Shown: positions 63,201-64,000 of the stretch, piece by piece
How the letters are laid out: every line of letters begins with the position of its first letter
How positions within the stretch are numbered: position 1 is the stretch's first letter
DNA from: Anarhynchus alexandrinus
Taxonomy: Eukaryota; Chordata; Aves; Charadriiformes; Charadriidae
Direction of reading: 5' to 3'
DNA length: 64,000 nucleotides
Assembly (NCBI GenBank): GCA_008711295.1
Contig: VUYV01000179.1
Coordinates: 1,988,823-2,052,822 of the forward strand
Program-made: the position numbers and the translations under genes
The notes under the pieces: generated by a model
What the model was told of the DNA's origin: nothing
What the model saw: only the letters and a program-made list of their open reading frames with translations
Databases searched by the model: none

Positions 63201-63892
63201 CTCTGTATTGCTGGGAGGCCACAGCCTGGTGATTCATACCGGAGGCAATCCCTCTGAAGTCAATGAGATTGTAAAGCGTGTAAATCAGTATGGAATTTGG
63301 CATTTTCCTGGAAAAGTGAGGGTTATTTGTTTTACTTGCATATGAATTACTTCTAATAAGGCTCTATAGACATGACTGATCCTTCTAATCACACCGTTGC
63401 TCCTTGCAGTCCCAAAGTTACTCATGCTATCCTCTCATTTTAAATAATTTTTTTAAAAAAACCATTTGCGTGGGAAATATCTGCGGTTGCTGCCGGGCTG
63501 TGAAGCGTTGCTGGGAATGACTCAGGCGGGAGCGTGTCCTCATGCGCTTGGGACCTGCGGTGTGAATGGAGAAAGGAGACGGTCTTGTTTTGACACTCTC
63601 ATTCTGAGTCTCTGCAGTATTCCTGTTCCACCATTTAGATGTTGTCAGGCTGAGGGATAATTAGAGGGAGCCTGTTTTGCTACAAAGCTGGATCGGGAAT
63701 CCACGTTGCTGTGAGCAAGCCTGGATTATTTGTTGGGGAATGCAAAGAGATGGGGTGGGTGTCTGGGGAGCATTGCTGCTCCACGAGGGAGAAAATGCTC
63801 TGCTGCTTCTTCCCTGTGTCTCAGAATATATCTCCTTTCTTCAACAACTAAAAAAAATATAAATTGATTTGCCCTGTTTATCACATACAAGT

Positions 63893-64000
63893 ATGAAAGC
63901 TGTCATTGCAATACTTTCAGTTGGAGTAGGAATATTGGTGCTTTCAGTGGTGCTCTGCAGCCTCGCAGTCTCCATCAGCTACACCAAGATGCTCGGGGGG
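63893..64000 (+). CDS. Possible first coding exon of an unnamed membrane protein (open at window edge)
   Basis: ATG at 63893 with A at -3 opens 36 codons without a stop to the window end. The translation begins MKAVIAILSVGVGILVLSVV, then LCSLAVSISYTKMLGG. Residues about 3-28 form a long uncharged hydrophobic stretch: an N-terminal signal anchor or uncleaved signal peptide. An AG that could serve as acceptor (CACATACAAG) ends at 63891, just before the ATG, but its pyrimidine tract is weak. Codons and composition differ from the surrounding intron-like sequence. It could be the coding start of the gene whose CpG-island exon ends at 35959. I do not recognise the family, and chance cannot be excluded with 36 codons. 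Confidence 0.4.
   Translation, partial: MKAVIAILSVGVGILVLSVVLCSLAVSISYTKMLGG

Larger units (their letters stand above)
35960..63892 (+). other. Long intron-like region of the unnamed + gene
   Basis: About 28 kb with no convincing exon on either strand. I found only CR1 remnants at 48635-49502 and 58148-60285, simple A/T runs (for example 47059-47070 and 56824-56851), and a G-rich run at about 61864-61880. 36480-48600, 49503-58147 and 60286-63892 otherwise hold nothing I can support. The frames of 60-115 codons in these parts look random. Conserved enhancers could be present but cannot be recognised without alignment. Confidence 0.55.

Noticed and set aside
36000..63892. AP5S1 and CDC25B, the human neighbours of MAVS
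   Set aside because: I looked for recognisable AP5S1-like or phosphatase sequence and found none on either strand; they may lie elsewhere or be absent.

Overview
This is eukaryotic nuclear DNA, almost certainly from a bird. The genes are spliced vertebrate genes with GT-AG introns. The recognisable interspersed repeats are CR1-type LINEs, several ending in the typical (ATTCTATG)n-like tail. The promoters are compact CpG islands, and both contain an assembly gap (N runs at 23607-23866 and 35844-35856). The species cannot be resolved from the window. The gene block RNF24-PANK2-MAVS matches the conserved order that I recall from human 20p13, where PANK2 and MAVS also share a strand and RNF24 converges on PANK2.

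Layout. 1-3236 is the 3' end of RNF24 (+ strand): the last two coding exons, covering the RING-H2 finger and the C-terminus, and a 1.65 kb 3'UTR. 3237-4915 is a convergent intergenic spacer. 4916-24450 is PANK2 (- strand): six coding exons that give the whole catalytic core, the intronic microRNA mir-103 in intron 5, a 9.6 kb first intron, and a CpG-island promoter whose first coding exon is probably lost in the 260-base gap. 24451-27509 is intergenic. 27510-35800 is MAVS (- strand): six coding exons joining to a complete 650-residue protein with an N-terminal CARD and a C-terminal mitochondrial tail anchor. 34861-36480 is a second CpG island that appears to be shared with a divergent + strand gene. 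That gene has a probable non-coding first exon ending at 35959, followed by about 28 kb of intron-like sequence. An open 36-codon membrane-segment reading frame at 63893-64000 may be its first coding exon. I could not name this gene.

Function. The genes are linked by position more than by pathway. RNF24 is a membrane RING protein. PANK2 makes 4'-phosphopantetheine precursor for coenzyme A, and its intron carries mir-103, a microRNA family found in PANK genes. MAVS is the mitochondrial adaptor of RIG-I/MDA5 antiviral signalling.

Points of most interest: a near-perfect 70 bp palindrome in the MAVS divergent promoter; a MAVS pLxIS-like site that reads PLMMS; an unidentified divergent gene next to MAVS; and a CR1 nested in opposite orientation inside an older CR1 at 58.1-60.3 kb. 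I found no CRISPR array, prokaryotic operon or intact viral gene, and no clearly new multi-gene system.
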